A stretch of 64,000 bases of DNA from contig DWWT01000029.1 in assembly GCA_019119575.1 (NCBI GenBank), forward strand, positions 54,391-118,390. The letters are read 5' to 3'. The position numbers and the translations under genes are program-made. Origin of the DNA: Candidatus Enterocloster excrementipullorum (GTDB lineage: Bacteria; Bacillota; Clostridia; Lachnospirales; Lachnospiraceae). The notes beneath the pieces are model-generated. The model searched no databases, was not told the DNA's origin, and was given only the letters and a program-made list of their open reading frames with translations. Below are positions 50,989 through 59,716 of the stretch, in pieces (position 1 is the stretch's first letter; the number at the start of each line of letters is the position of its first letter).

Positions 50989-51059
50989 CTTTGAAGGTTC
51001 TGCCGCCGACAGGCAGCATGTATTCGGGTATGTCAGATACACCTGCCGGATTTTCATCG
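50989..51059 (-). promoter_or_regulatory. Conserved leader motif, copy 2
   Basis: Minus strand, GATGAAAATC to TTCAAAG; partner of the copy at 46010-46079. Lies 20 nt before the transpeptidase start and inside the predicted transcript, which would begin after the TACAAT box at 51091-51096. GCTGCC and GGCGGC can still pair, preserving the copy-1 hairpin. Confidence 0.5.
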
Positions 51060-51090
51060 TTCCGCGGCGCTTGCGTTTACCCGTGAACCC

Positions 51091-51096
51091 ATTGTA
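51091..51096 (-). promoter_or_regulatory. Likely -10 box of the L,D-transpeptidase promoter
   Basis: Minus strand TACAAT with TTGCGG 18 bp upstream (-35, weak). A GGCGGA-AAG-TCCGCC hairpin (51102-51116) sits in the spacer region. Confidence 0.35.
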
Positions 51097-51161
51097 GCAC
51101 AGGCGGAAAGTCCGCCGCAAGCCTCACAATTCTTACATTCCTCTTACGTAGGAGCGTTCCA

Positions 51162-53453
51162 TTACTCCTTCCCGTCCAAACGGATCCCCGCCAGGGCCTG
51201 GGCAAAGGTATTGTTCACCGGCTCCGCGGCCTCCTTCCTCTGTTTTTCCATATAGCGGGCCACATCCCGCTTGCTCACACCCGCCCCCTCCTTCTTCCGG
51301 CGGGCTTCAAAGGCCGCAAGCCTTTCCTTGTGGCCGCAGGCGCACACAAAAATCTGGCCGTCTCCCTTTCCCCGAAGCTCCATCCGCTTGTGGCAAACGG
51401 GGCACCGGGCGTTGGTGGTGCGGGAAATGGTCTCCCGGTGGCCGCAGGCCCGATCCTGGCACACCAGCATCTGGCTGTTTTTCCCCTTCACCAGGAGCAT
51501 GCGCTTTCCGCAGACCGGACATTTGGTGTTGGTCAGATTGTCATGGCGGAAGGTTCCCTCTCCATCCTTAATCTGGCCGGTGAGCTCCCCGGCATACCTC
51601 CGGATTTCCCTCATAAACGTCTCCCGGGAGAGCTCGCCCCTGGCAATGCGGGACAGCTTCATCTCCCAGTCCGCTGTCAGCTCCGGCTTCTTTAAATCTG
51701 CCGGTACAAGTCCCAAGAGCTGCTTTCCCTTGGATGTAAGGAAAATGTCTTTCCCCCGCTTCTCCACAAGAAAACTGGAAAACAGCTTTTCAATAATATC
51801 CGCCCGGGTAGCCACGGTTCCCAGCCCCCCGGTCTCCCCCAGGGTCTTTGCCATCTCCTTGGCCTTTGCTCCCTCCCGGACTTCCATGTAGGCCCTGGGG
51901 TCTTCCATGGCGGCCAAAAGGCTCGCCTCATTGAAATGCGCAGGCGGCGCGGTCTTTCCCTGGGTAAGGGAAAACGCCAGGCCCTTTAAGATGTCTCCCT
52001 CTTTCAGCCGGGAAATATCCTTTGGGATGCGGCCTTCCTCCCCGGCAGAACTCTCCCCATCCATCCAGGCAAGTCCGTCCCCATCCTGACCATCCCCGCC
52101 AGGGCCGGACAGGCCTGCCGCGCTCCCGCCGGAGACATCCCCGCCCTCCTGCTCATAGACTTTCCGCCACCCCGGATTTGTCCGCACATTTCCCCGGGCA
52201 AAAAAGCTCTCCCCGCCGGCGGACACCGTGATGGCCGTCTCCTCGTATTCGCTGGCCGGGTACATCACCGCCAGGAACCGGCGGATCACCAGGTCATAAA
52301 TCCGCCGCTCGTCCACGGTCATGTGGTCCAGCTGCACAAACTGCTCCGTGGGGATAATGGCATGGTGGTCCGAAACCTTGGCGTCATTGACAAAAGCGGG
52401 CTTTTTCGGAAGAGCCTGCATGGAGAGCCGCCCGGCCAGGACGCGGTACGGCCCCACGGCGCACGCCTTCAGCCGCTCCGTGAGGGTAGGCTCAATGTCC
52501 GAGCTCAGATACCGGGAATCCGTTCGGGGATACGTGAGCACCTTGTGGTTTTCGTAGAGGCGCTGCATGATATTTAACGTTTCCTTGGCCGAATACCCGA
52601 ACCGGCTGTTGGCCTCCCGCTGGAGCTGGGTCAAGTCATAGAGAAGGGGCGGGGCCTCCTTTTTGGGAGACCGTTTCACGGAAATGACCAGGCCCTCCTT
52701 CCCCTCAAGGCCCCGGAGAATTTTTTCTATTCTTTCCCGGTCAAAGGAGCGGCTGTTCCCCGCCTTGTCCCTCCAGGTTAACGAGAGTCCCTGCGCCGAG
52801 GCACGGATTCCGTAAAACGTTTGCGGAGAAAACGTACGTATACGTTCCTCACGCTCCGCGATCATCGCCAGTGTCGGTGTCTGAACCCGGCCGCAGGAGA
52901 GCTGGGCGTTGTATTTGCAGGTCAGAGCCCGGGTGGCGTTGATGCCCACCAGCCAGTCTGCCTCCGCCCGGCACATGGCCGCGTCGTACAGATTTTCATA
53001 CTCCCGCCCGTCCCGCAGGGCGGCAAAGCCCTGACGGATGGCCTTGTCCGTGACAGAGGAAATCCACAGCCGCTTCACCGGCTTGTCATTTCCCGCCTTT
53101 TCTAAGATCAGGCGGGCTACCAGCTCGCCCTCCCGGCCCGCGTCCGTGGCGATAATCACCTGCCCAACATCCTTCCGGTGAAGCTGGGCCCGCACCGCCT
53201 GGTACTGCTTCCCGGTCTGACGGATTACATCCAGCTTAAAGGGCTGGGGCATCATAGGAAGATCCTCCATCTTCCACTCCTTGTATTTGGGGTCGTACTC
53301 CTCGGGATCCGCCAATGTCACCAGGTGTCCCAGCCCCCAGGTCACCACGTAGCGCTCCCCCTCAATGGCCCCGCTTATATTCGTATGGCAGCCCAGAACC
53401 CGGGCAATATCCCGGGCCACGGACGGCTTCTCCGCAAGCACCAATGCCTTCAT
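51162..53453 (-). CDS. topB: DNA topoisomerase III
   Basis: A 763-residue type IA topoisomerase. The Toprim domain opens LVLAEKPSVARDIARVLG; the catalytic Tyr lies in LTYPRTDSRYL; ATDAGREGELVARLI holds the metal-binding acidic residues. The C-terminal part carries three Cys4-type zinc motifs (CPVCGKRM, CQDRACGH, CPVCHKRM). An extra segment of about 55 residues rich in Gly/Ser/Asp (GGDVSGGSAAGLSGPGGDGQDGDGL in the middle, shown as a short span) is inserted in the central region. Start at 53453 has AAAGGAGAG upstream. It resolves DNA intermediates together with RecQ, encoded elsewhere in the window. Confidence 0.95.
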   Translation of the reverse strand: MKALVLAEKPSVARDIARVLGCHTNISGAIEGERYVVTWGLGHLVTLADPEEYDPKYKEWKMEDLPMMPQPFKLDVIRQTGKQYQAVRAQLHRKDVGQVIIATDAGREGELVARLILEKAGNDKPVKRLWISSVTDKAIRQGFAALRDGREYENLYDAAMCRAEADWLVGINATRALTCKYNAQLSCGRVQTPTLAMIAEREERIRTFSPQTFYGIRASAQGLSLTWRDKAGNSRSFDRERIEKILRGLEGKEGLVISVKRSPKKEAPPLLYDLTQLQREANSRFGYSAKETLNIMQRLYENHKVLTYPRTDSRYLSSDIEPTLTERLKACAVGPYRVLAGRLSMQALPKKPAFVNDAKVSDHHAIIPTEQFVQLDHMTVDERRIYDLVIRRFLAVMYPASEYEETAITVSAGGESFFARGNVRTNPGWRKVYEQEGGDVSGGSAAGLSGPGGDGQDGDGLAWMDGESSAGEEGRIPKDISRLKEGDILKGLAFSLTQGKTAPPAHFNEASLLAAMEDPRAYMEVREGAKAKEMAKTLGETGGLGTVATRADIIEKLFSSFLVEKRGKDIFLTSKGKQLLGLVPADLKKPELTADWEMKLSRIARGELSRETFMREIRRYAGELTGQIKDGEGTFRHDNLTNTKCPVCGKRMLLVKGKNSQMLVCQDRACGHRETISRTTNARCPVCHKRMELRGKGDGQIFVCACGHKERLAAFEARRKKEGAGVSKRDVARYMEKQRKEAAEPVNNTFAQALAGIRLDGKE

Positions 53454-53498
53454 GCTCCGGCTCTCCTTTCCCATTTCCATCATTCTCCCAGGCTTCCA

Positions 53499-54395
53499 TC
53501 ATTCTCCCAGGTAGGCCCGGATATTGTCCAGAACCTTCCGGCTCAAGAGAACAAAGGCCTGCCTTGTCCTTCCCACGGACACCCCGGCGCAGAACACCTG
53601 GGGATGGGCCAGCAGCTGCCCCGACGGGTCGCCCAGGGCTCCCTCGGTGTCGCAGACAAAATAATTCTTCTCCCCTGCCAGCCACTCCGAGAGGGCGTCA
53701 ATCTCATGGGAGGGGCCGATGGATGTGTTAAAGAGAATTTTTCCCTGTCCCAGGGCTTCAAATTCCTCTTTTCCCAGGAGAATCACATTCTTATTCAGAC
53801 AGGTAAATACCACCTGGCTCCCCGCCAGAAGCTCCTTTAAGGGCAGGTAAGAAAATCCGTTTTTCTCCCAGTCGGGCTTGCGCGTCCGGCTGAAATAAGA
53901 TACCTTCGCCCCCATGAACTGCATGGCCTGGGCAATCATTCCCCCAGAGGTTCCAAGGCCCACGATTCCCACGGGCAGATCGGTGATCTCCGCCGGCATC
54001 TCATAGAGCATGGGCCGGTCAAAGCCGTGCAGAAAACGCACCAGCTCGCTGACTGCAAACTCCACCACGCCCCGGTCCCCGTAGTCCCGGATGCCCTTCA
54101 CCACAATTCCCCGCTCCCGCGCGCAGGCAATGTCCACATTGGCGCTCTCCTCGGAGTACAGGCTGCAGCACATGCCGATATAGCGGATATTCGGGCAGCG
54201 CTCGATCACCGGGCGGCGAATCTGGGAGGTGTAGCTCACCAGCACCGCGTCCGCGTCCCCAATCCGCCGCACAATCTCCTCATCATCCGCCGGGATGTCC
54301 TCATACAGCTTCACCTGACGGGCATATAATAAAAGCTCCTTCTCCGCCTGGGGCACCAGGCTCACCGGCTCAATGGCCACCAGTTTTTCAAACAT
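53499..54395 (-). CDS. D-isomer-specific 2-hydroxyacid dehydrogenase family protein
   Basis: A 298-residue NAD(P)-dependent dehydrogenase. GIVGLGTSGGMIAQAMQFMGAK is the nucleotide-binding glycine motif, FTCLNKNVILLGKEEF and ILFNTSIGP form the catalytic/cap region, and CDTEGALGDPSG replaces the usual Pro-rich C-terminal block. The catalytic His/Glu arrangement is not fully typical, so substrate is unknown. ATG at 54395 follows GGGAAGGGAG. It lies 32 bp after an aspartate dehydrogenase-like gene in the same direction. Confidence 0.82.
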   Translation of the reverse strand: MFEKLVAIEPVSLVPQAEKELLLYARQVKLYEDIPADDEEIVRRIGDADAVLVSYTSQIRRPVIERCPNIRYIGMCCSLYSEESANVDIACARERGIVVKGIRDYGDRGVVEFAVSELVRFLHGFDRPMLYEMPAEITDLPVGIVGLGTSGGMIAQAMQFMGAKVSYFSRTRKPDWEKNGFSYLPLKELLAGSQVVFTCLNKNVILLGKEEFEALGQGKILFNTSIGPSHEIDALSEWLAGEKNYFVCDTEGALGDPSGQLLAHPQVFCAGVSVGRTRQAFVLLSRKVLDNIRAYLGE

Positions 54396-54427
54396 ATCGT
54401 TTTTCTCCCTTCCCACGCAAAATATAA

Positions 54428-55228
54428 TCAGAACACAATCGGCGATGCCAAATTCCGCAGCCGCTCCACCGCGCTCCAGGCCGCGATGGCCGCTGTGGAG
54501 GAATAAATATCCACCACTGCCTTCACGCCCCCGGCCTGGGCCGTGATCTTGTGGTCATCCCCCACCATGCCCGGCACGCTGTAAATCTCCATGCCCGTAT
54601 GGGCAGGCCCTGCCGTAGCCAGGGAGGCTGCGATGGCCACATTTACCTTGGTGGGAAGCAGGCCGATGGCCTCCTCGGCGCTCCCGGCAAACACCCGGCT
54701 CTCCTGCTCATCCTCCATCAAATGCTCCTTAAAAATAGGCGTGCCCTGCAGGGAGGCCGGCCCCTTTTTCGTCCGCATCCGGGCTTCCAGTTTTCCCTCC
54801 CCCGCGGCGCTCATGAGGGCCACGGTCCGCAGCACGTCAAAACCTCCCACGGCTCCGGAAAGAATATGTATCCGCCTCCCCCGGGCCGCCGCGCAGGTTT
54901 TCATCTTCTCATAAAATGTCTCATCCGCAAAAGCCCCGATGGAGAGCACCAAAAAATCCGCGCCGCCCAAAAGCACCGCCTCCCCAAAGCGCTTCACCGC
55001 CTCCACGGAAGCAGCCTCCACCACATAATCCGGCTTTTCCTCCAGCAGCTCTTCTATCGAAAAGCAGGCCCTGCAGCCCGCCCGGCCCGCGAGGGCCTCC
55101 GTTTTTTCCCGGCTGCGCCCCAGGATGCCGGTGAACCGGTAGCCCTCCAGAAAGCCCTTCTCCCAGGCGTCCGCGATAATCCCGGCCAGATAGCCGTTTC
55201 CAATCACTGCAAGTTTTTTGGTCTCCAT
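54428..55228 (-). CDS. Aspartate dehydrogenase-like oxidoreductase
   Basis: A 266-residue protein with LAVIGNGYLAGIIADAW as the Rossmann motif and the C-terminal domain of the aspartate dehydrogenase (DUF108) family: LSGAVGGFDVLRTVALMSAAG, KVNVAIAASLATAGP and DDHKITAQAGG. Such enzymes make iminoaspartate for NAD synthesis or interconvert aspartate and oxaloacetate, but no nadA/nadC is nearby. ATG at 55228 follows AAAAGGAGG. Probably co-transcribed with the hydroxyacid dehydrogenase downstream. Confidence 0.82.
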   Translation of the reverse strand: METKKLAVIGNGYLAGIIADAWEKGFLEGYRFTGILGRSREKTEALAGRAGCRACFSIEELLEEKPDYVVEAASVEAVKRFGEAVLLGGADFLVLSIGAFADETFYEKMKTCAAARGRRIHILSGAVGGFDVLRTVALMSAAGEGKLEARMRTKKGPASLQGTPIFKEHLMEDEQESRVFAGSAEEAIGLLPTKVNVAIAASLATAGPAHTGMEIYSVPGMVGDDHKITAQAGGVKAVVDIYSSTAAIAAWSAVERLRNLASPIVF

Positions 55229-55286
55229 TTGTTCCTCCTTTTGCTGCCGGCTGCGTCCGTGGGCAAACAGCAGCATCCATATTCTA

Positions 55287-56405
55287 TTAGACGTTCATAC
55301 AGGCAGCGAAATCCGCAACCGTCCGTTCATCCATTTCCAACGTTGCCTTTAGAAGCCGTCGGGACTGATTCAGCAGCTTGGACACCGCTCCCCAGGAAAG
55401 TTTTTTCACCGTATCAGCAAATTCCTCCCGTATCTCCCGGTTAGGAATCCGCACGCTTCCGTTCTCGTACGTCAGATATCCCATATGGATCAGCGCGGTA
55501 AGAACCTCGTCCTTATTTTGAAAACTGTCCAAATCATTGGAAAACCCCAGCACACTCCCTCCTCCAGGGCCTCCACCACGGAACGGGGATTCAAAATAAA
55601 TCCCGTACCTGCCAAATAATATCCGTCATACCACTCCCGCACTTCTTCCAGCCGCAGGGTTCGAAATTGCGCGCACAGCTTTTTTGTCTCCTCCACAGTA
55701 AAGCCAAAAAAGGGGCCCAGTTTTTTCGGCTCTAAAATGGTATATTCCCGGAACATATTGAGGGCGGAACCCGTATTGTATTTCTTGATCGGCAGAATAC
55801 CCGTCATATACACAAGCTCCACATACGTCTTATCCTTAAAAAGCATGCGCAGAAAGCTGAGAAACTCCTCCTGCTCCTGTTTTCTGCCTTTTTTCAGCCG
55901 GAATACGCAGTCCCATTCATCAATCAGAAAAATAAATTTTTCACCTGTGGTTTGCTGCACCATATCAAATGCCAGTGGAAGGTCCGCATGTTCCGGGCAT
56001 ACGTTTGGAAACGTGTTCCGTAAATCCTGAAGAAGATATCCGCTCAAACGTTCAATTCCCTCATGAATCGTTCCGTTATTTTCAAAATAATCGTTAAAAT
56101 TAATGCAGACGGTATTATGTGCGTTCAGATGCTTATGATAATTCAAGGTATGTTTTATTTCAAGACTGCAGAACAGGTCATCCGTATGGATTCCTCTTGT
56201 ATAATAGGCCGCCAGCATCTCCAGCGCCATCGTCTTCCCAAACCTGCGCGGCCGGCTCACGCAGAATCCATTTTTCCTTTGTTGAGAGCTTTTCATTTAC
56301 AAAATCAATCAAGAGCGATTTGTCCACGAAAATGCTTCCGTTTATGGACTCTTTAAAACCGTCCGCGCTGTTTCTCCTGTTTAGGAAGTAGGAATATCCC
56401 TTCAA
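55287..56405 (-). pseudogene. Decayed AAA-ATPase / PD-(D/E)XK family gene
   Basis: Three frames are needed to read one protein of the same family as the intact gene at 60-62 kb. The first (56178-56405) covers the start MKGYSYFLNRRNSADGFKE and drops out at an A5 run (T5 at 56271-56275 on the plus strand); the second (55490-56296) continues CVSRPRRFGKTMALEMLAAYY, FIFLIDEWDCVFRLK and NPRSVVEALEEG; the third (55287-55553) resumes at GFSNDLDSFQNKDEVLTAL after a frameshift and an internal gap. The C-terminal nuclease part is absent. It is broken in at least two places and is unlikely to be functional. Confidence 0.85.
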
Positions 56406-56418
56406 TTTTCTCCCCTCC

Positions 56419-56931
56419 TCACTCCAGCTTCTTAACCAATTTCTCCAGCCCTTCCCTGACCTCCATCAGCCTCCCCACCTCATCCAGATAATCCGGCGAA
56501 AGGCGGGACCAGACGGGCGCGGGGAGCTCGTCGATTTTTTCCCCTATAAACGCGATTTCCTTCGCCAGAGAGCTCCGTATCTCTTCCCGCACGTCCTCCA
56601 GGCGCTCCCAATCATTCCGGTCCTCCTGTCCGCTCTCCCCGCCGCTGTCCTGAACTATTTTCCCATCGGCCTGCGTCTTCTCCCCATTCTTCTCATTCGT
56701 CTCCGCGGCCAGACGGTAACATCCCCGGTTCACGCGCTCCAATACGCCGCTTCTGTACAGTCCCCCAATGGCCCCTGAAAAATGATCCGTATTGTAATCT
56801 GTCCCTGCCGTCAGCCCCTCGCGTTCCTTCAGAAGCTGACGGATTTCTTCATTTTCCCGCTGCTTTCCGTCCTGCATGATGCGGGAGATTGCCGCTTTTA
56901 AACGTTCGTTTGTACTTATCTCCTTTCCCAT
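56419..56931 (-). CDS. Winged-helix-like protein of unknown function
   Basis: A 170-residue protein. The first ~75 residues (NERLKAAISRIMQDGKQRENEEIRQLL, then HFSGAIGGLYRSGVLERVNRGCY) look like a small winged-helix module that also occurs in predicted DNA-binding proteins. Residues ~80-110 are low-complexity (NEKNGEKTQADGK, GGESGQEDRND). The C-terminal helix-rich part is acidic. Reading frame is clean and just upstream of the broken ATPase gene. I cannot assign a function. Confidence 0.6.
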   Translation of the reverse strand: MGKEISTNERLKAAISRIMQDGKQRENEEIRQLLKEREGLTAGTDYNTDHFSGAIGGLYRSGVLERVNRGCYRLAAETNEKNGEKTQADGKIVQDSGGESGQEDRNDWERLEDVREEIRSSLAKEIAFIGEKIDELPAPVWSRLSPDYLDEVGRLMEVREGLEKLVKKLE

Positions 56932-56966
56932 CTTTTCCTCCTCCGCTGTGCGGGCGCTGTCTCTGT

Positions 56967-56990
56967 CCCCCGCCGTCCTGAACTGTTACG
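56967..56990. repeat. MITE-like terminal repeat fragment
   Basis: CCCGCCGTCCTGAACTGTTA, matching the right end of the 45.6-kb element with one inserted C (shown truncated). Confidence 0.4.
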
Positions 56991-57070
56991 TATAATTGTA
57001 TTTAATCATACGTTTTCTGCCCTGTCAATAGAGCCGAAGAAACCAGCCGTCATCCGGGCCGATGCAAAAA

Positions 57071-57130
57071 ACTCCCTTCCGGCCAGCAGATGTCTTTTCA
57101 AATCATTCATCCGCTTCTCCGGAAGGGAGT
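57071..57130 (-). terminator. Rho-independent terminator after the DUF305 gene
   Basis: ACTCCCTTCCGG (57071-57082) pairs perfectly with CCGGAAGGGAGT (57119-57130); on the minus strand it is followed by TTTTTTGC. Confidence 0.85.
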
Positions 57131-57146
57131 CTTTCGTTTCTGCCGG

Positions 57147-57971
57147 CTAAATCCCGGCAAGCTCCTTCATCCGTTCAATTTCTTCCGTTTGAACGTCAAT
57201 AATATTCTGTGCCAGCTCACGTATCTCGTCATATTCCGTATACTCCAAAATATCTTCCGCCATATCCGCCGCCATCTGGTGGTGCATGATCATCCCCTCC
57301 GCAAATGCCTGGTCAATGTTCTCCGCCGCGGCATGGCCCGTGTGATGGGACATGCCGTCCGCGCCGAACATCTTGCTGTACTCCTCCAGATACTGCGTCT
57401 CCTTCTCCGGATCCTCCTCTCCGTCCGCCTCGTACTGCTTTAAGAGCTCATTCATCTGATCCAGCTCTTTTTTCTGCGCCGTTATGATGTCACGGGCCAT
57501 GTCCTCCAGCTCCGGAATTTCCCCGCCGTATTTCAGATAGCTCTCCGACATGGATACGGCGGCCTCATGGTGCGGGATCATCCCTTTGAGGAAATCCACG
57601 GAGGCGCTTCCCGAGCTCTCCCGTATGAGCATTTCATCCTCCATCCCCATCATGATGGACGCCTGTTCCGTCAGATATTTATCCAGAGCGTTGCCTCCGT
57701 TTAACGCATCGTTTAAATGATCGTGACCTGAGGCGTCCGCTGTGCTCTCCTCGCCGGACGGGCTCGCGTCTCCCTGGGAGGTTGTCTCCCCGGAGGGGCT
57801 CTCGCCTCCCTGGGCGCTTATCTCCCCGGAGGAGCCGGCTTCGGACTGTGTCCCGTTCTCTCCCTCCCCCTCCGCATTTGCGCATCGGGTCATCACATAT
57901 GCCGCAATCACAATGGCAATCAATACCGCTGCGGCAACTCCTATTTTTCGAATCCATTGGTTGTCCTTCAT
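57147..57971 (-). CDS. DUF305 family metal-binding exported protein
   Basis: A 274-residue protein with a membrane anchor (KIGVAAAVLIAIVIAAYVM), then a Ser/Gly/Glu linker with two SPSGE repeats (ESPSGETTSQGDASPSGEEST), then two DUF305 halves: MIPHHEAAVSMSES and MSHHTGHAA...MIMHHQMAADMAEDIL, each with the His/Met-rich pattern that binds copper in CopM-like proteins. Probably a periplasmic-side copper or metal binder. ATG at 57971 with GGAG 9 nt upstream. Followed by a terminator. Confidence 0.85.
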   Translation of the reverse strand: MKDNQWIRKIGVAAAVLIAIVIAAYVMTRCANAEGEGENGTQSEAGSSGEISAQGGESPSGETTSQGDASPSGEESTADASGHDHLNDALNGGNALDKYLTEQASIMMGMEDEMLIRESSGSASVDFLKGMIPHHEAAVSMSESYLKYGGEIPELEDMARDIITAQKKELDQMNELLKQYEADGEEDPEKETQYLEEYSKMFGADGMSHHTGHAAAENIDQAFAEGMIMHHQMAADMAEDILEYTEYDEIRELAQNIIDVQTEEIERMKELAGI

Positions 57972-58203
57972 AATATTCATCTCCATTCCGTTGGACAGTA
58001 TCCGCAGATAGTATCCGCAGGCGGGCGGCAAATTATGCATGGAAGCAGATTTACGCAGACTTTACACGGATTTTTCCCAAACTTTCCATCCGTTCTGCAA
58101 GTCTATGTTATGATAAATATGATGAAATGGTACCCACAGTGAACAAGGAACTATACAGCGCCTGAGCTCCGCAGGAGTTCAGCGTCTTGAAAGGGGGCAT
58201 ATT

Positions 58204-59265
58204 ATGGAAGACAAACGCCAAAACGGCAGAGGCGAATCCGCCAAAACCCAGGAAAAACGCCGTGAGGACAAGCGCTGCGAAGAAAAGCGCTGGGAGGAGA
58301 AGCGCCGCGAGGAGGAAGAACAGGACAGCGGAGCCGGAAAAAAGGGGGCTGTTCTGGCTTTCATCAGCCTTTTGCTCGCTGCGGCAGGACTTGCCTCTCC
58401 CCTCTTGGTCACAAAAGCTTCCTTGGGAATCACAGGATTTATGACCGGATGCATCTCCTGTATGTTTCGGCGAAAGCATAGGGCGTTTTCCTATCTCGCC
58501 ATCCTGCTCTCCCTGTGCGCCATTGGACTCTCCTTCTTTTCCCCGGTACTGTCCTTTTACGGAACTTCCGGCGGCGAAAGTTTCCGCGGCATATCGGCGG
58601 AATCCCCCGGTTCAGCAGAGAACGCAGCGGACAGCCTGGCCAAAGATGCGGCGTCCCCCGGTATGCCCGAAGGGCAGACACAGCCGGAAACAGAAGCGCC
58701 GGACTTAAAAGCATCCGTTTCCTATGCGGCATATACGCTGCCAAAAGAGCTCCTTTTCCTCTTTGTAAATGACAGCCCCGACGCCATTGATATTGACGGA
58801 AGCATTGTTTTCTTTGATGAAAGCGGAGAAATGCTTTCCATCGAACGCTGCTATATACAGAGCCTCGAGCCAGGCGAACGTTCGATTGGAACCGTACTGC
58901 TTCCTCACGATCAGGAATACAATACGGTTCCCTATGACCGTTACGAATTTGAATTTAACGTCAACGAAACCAGCGAATCCGTATTCCGTAAAAATTACGG
59001 AAAAGAATTTTCTGTTACGTCCAACGTAGGGGTAGAGGGTACGGTTCTCGTCATGGCCGAAAATCCCACCGGCCGGACATTTTCCCGCGTATCTTTAGCC
59101 TGCCTCTATTACCGGAACGGAGAAGTAGTTGGATATTCTACGAATACGCTGTTTGATTTTGAAAATACGGCGGCCTTTGAATTCTATCTCATCAGAGACG
59201 AAAACGGGGAGCCCCTGGCCTTCGACAATTATGAGATACTGGTGCTGGAGACGGATGAGGCGTGA
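58204..59265 (+). CDS. Membrane-anchored protein of unknown function
   Basis: A 353-residue protein. The first ~45 residues are highly charged tandem repeats (EKRREDKRCEEKRWEEKRR). Then two membrane helices (GAVLAFISLLLAAAGLASPLLV and YLAILLSLCAIGLSFFSPVLSF) and an exported ~225-residue part rich in Asp/Glu with a beta-sandwich feel (YEFEFNVNETSESVFR, VLVMAENPTGRTFSRVSLACLYYRNGEVVG), like FxLYD-type domains. TTGAAAGGGGG lies upstream. Function unknown; no operon partner. Confidence 0.75.
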   Translation: MEDKRQNGRGESAKTQEKRREDKRCEEKRWEEKRREEEEQDSGAGKKGAVLAFISLLLAAAGLASPLLVTKASLGITGFMTGCISCMFRRKHRAFSYLAILLSLCAIGLSFFSPVLSFYGTSGGESFRGISAESPGSAENAADSLAKDAASPGMPEGQTQPETEAPDLKASVSYAAYTLPKELLFLFVNDSPDAIDIDGSIVFFDESGEMLSIERCYIQSLEPGERSIGTVLLPHDQEYNTVPYDRYEFEFNVNETSESVFRKNYGKEFSVTSNVGVEGTVLVMAENPTGRTFSRVSLACLYYRNGEVVGYSTNTLFDFENTAAFEFYLIRDENGEPLAFDNYEILVLETDEA

Positions 59266-59301
59266 TATCCTTGACCCAAATCCCCTCTTGCCCAATTCCC
59301 C

Positions 59302-59330
59302 ATTCTATGCTATAGTAGTCCCAGAATACA
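59302..59330 (+). promoter_or_regulatory. Promoter of a short RNA or truncated toxin gene
   Basis: TTGCCC, 17-bp spacer, TATAGT (about 59299-59326) followed by GGGAGG and a five-codon frame ATGACGGCTATTCGC-TGA near 59349, then a CTCATC/GATGAG hairpin with T6. The transcript of about 100 nt codes for almost nothing and looks like a degenerate type I toxin unit. Confidence 0.35.
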
Positions 59331-59387
59331 GGAAAGGGAGGTGGCTTGATGACGGCTATTCGCTGAATATCGGACAATAAACAATTT

Positions 59388-59421
59388 CTCATCTTACGTA
59401 TACACTGCGATGAGCTTTTTT
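59388..59421 (+). terminator. Candidate terminator of the short transcript at 59.3 kb
   Basis: CTCATC (59388-59393) pairs with GATGAG (59409-59414), followed by six T. Long 15-nt loop, so only moderate support. Confidence 0.45.
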
Positions 59422-59571
59422 GTTGTACCTATTTGCGGATAGATTCGTCAGGCTGGCTTTCTTTCAGGCGCTTTTTAGAGTGTGTGGAAATTCTGATCAA
59501 TTTTCAGACACACTTGCGGCTGCTCCTTTTTGATTGCAAAAAAGCTGGTGACAGCTGCAGATAGGTCTGTG

Positions 59572-59607
59572 CGGATAACTCATCGAGATGGGTTATCCGT
59601 TTTTTTA
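59572..59607 (+). terminator. Terminator hairpin before the RNHCP gene
   Basis: CGGATAAC (59572-59579) pairs with GTTATCCG (59592-59599), followed by seven T on the plus strand. Confidence 0.75.
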
Positions 59608-59716
59608 TGCCCGCGGCGGCGATTCGGGCAGAACAAGCCCATGCGCCTGCCCATCCGGCAGCTGCCGTGCGGGCAAATTTCCCGCGGGGATCCATCAGAA
59701 AAGGAGACTAAAACCA

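Larger units (their letters stand above)
59266..59716 (+). other. Gap with short transcript remnants but no supported gene
   Basis: About 450 bp between the membrane protein and the RNHCP gene. It contains a strong promoter, a possible short toxin-like open frame, two hairpin terminators and a weak inverted repeat related to the dispersed motif (59474-59514: AGTGTGTGGAAATT...AATTTTCAGACACACT). No longer gene supported. Confidence 0.5.
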
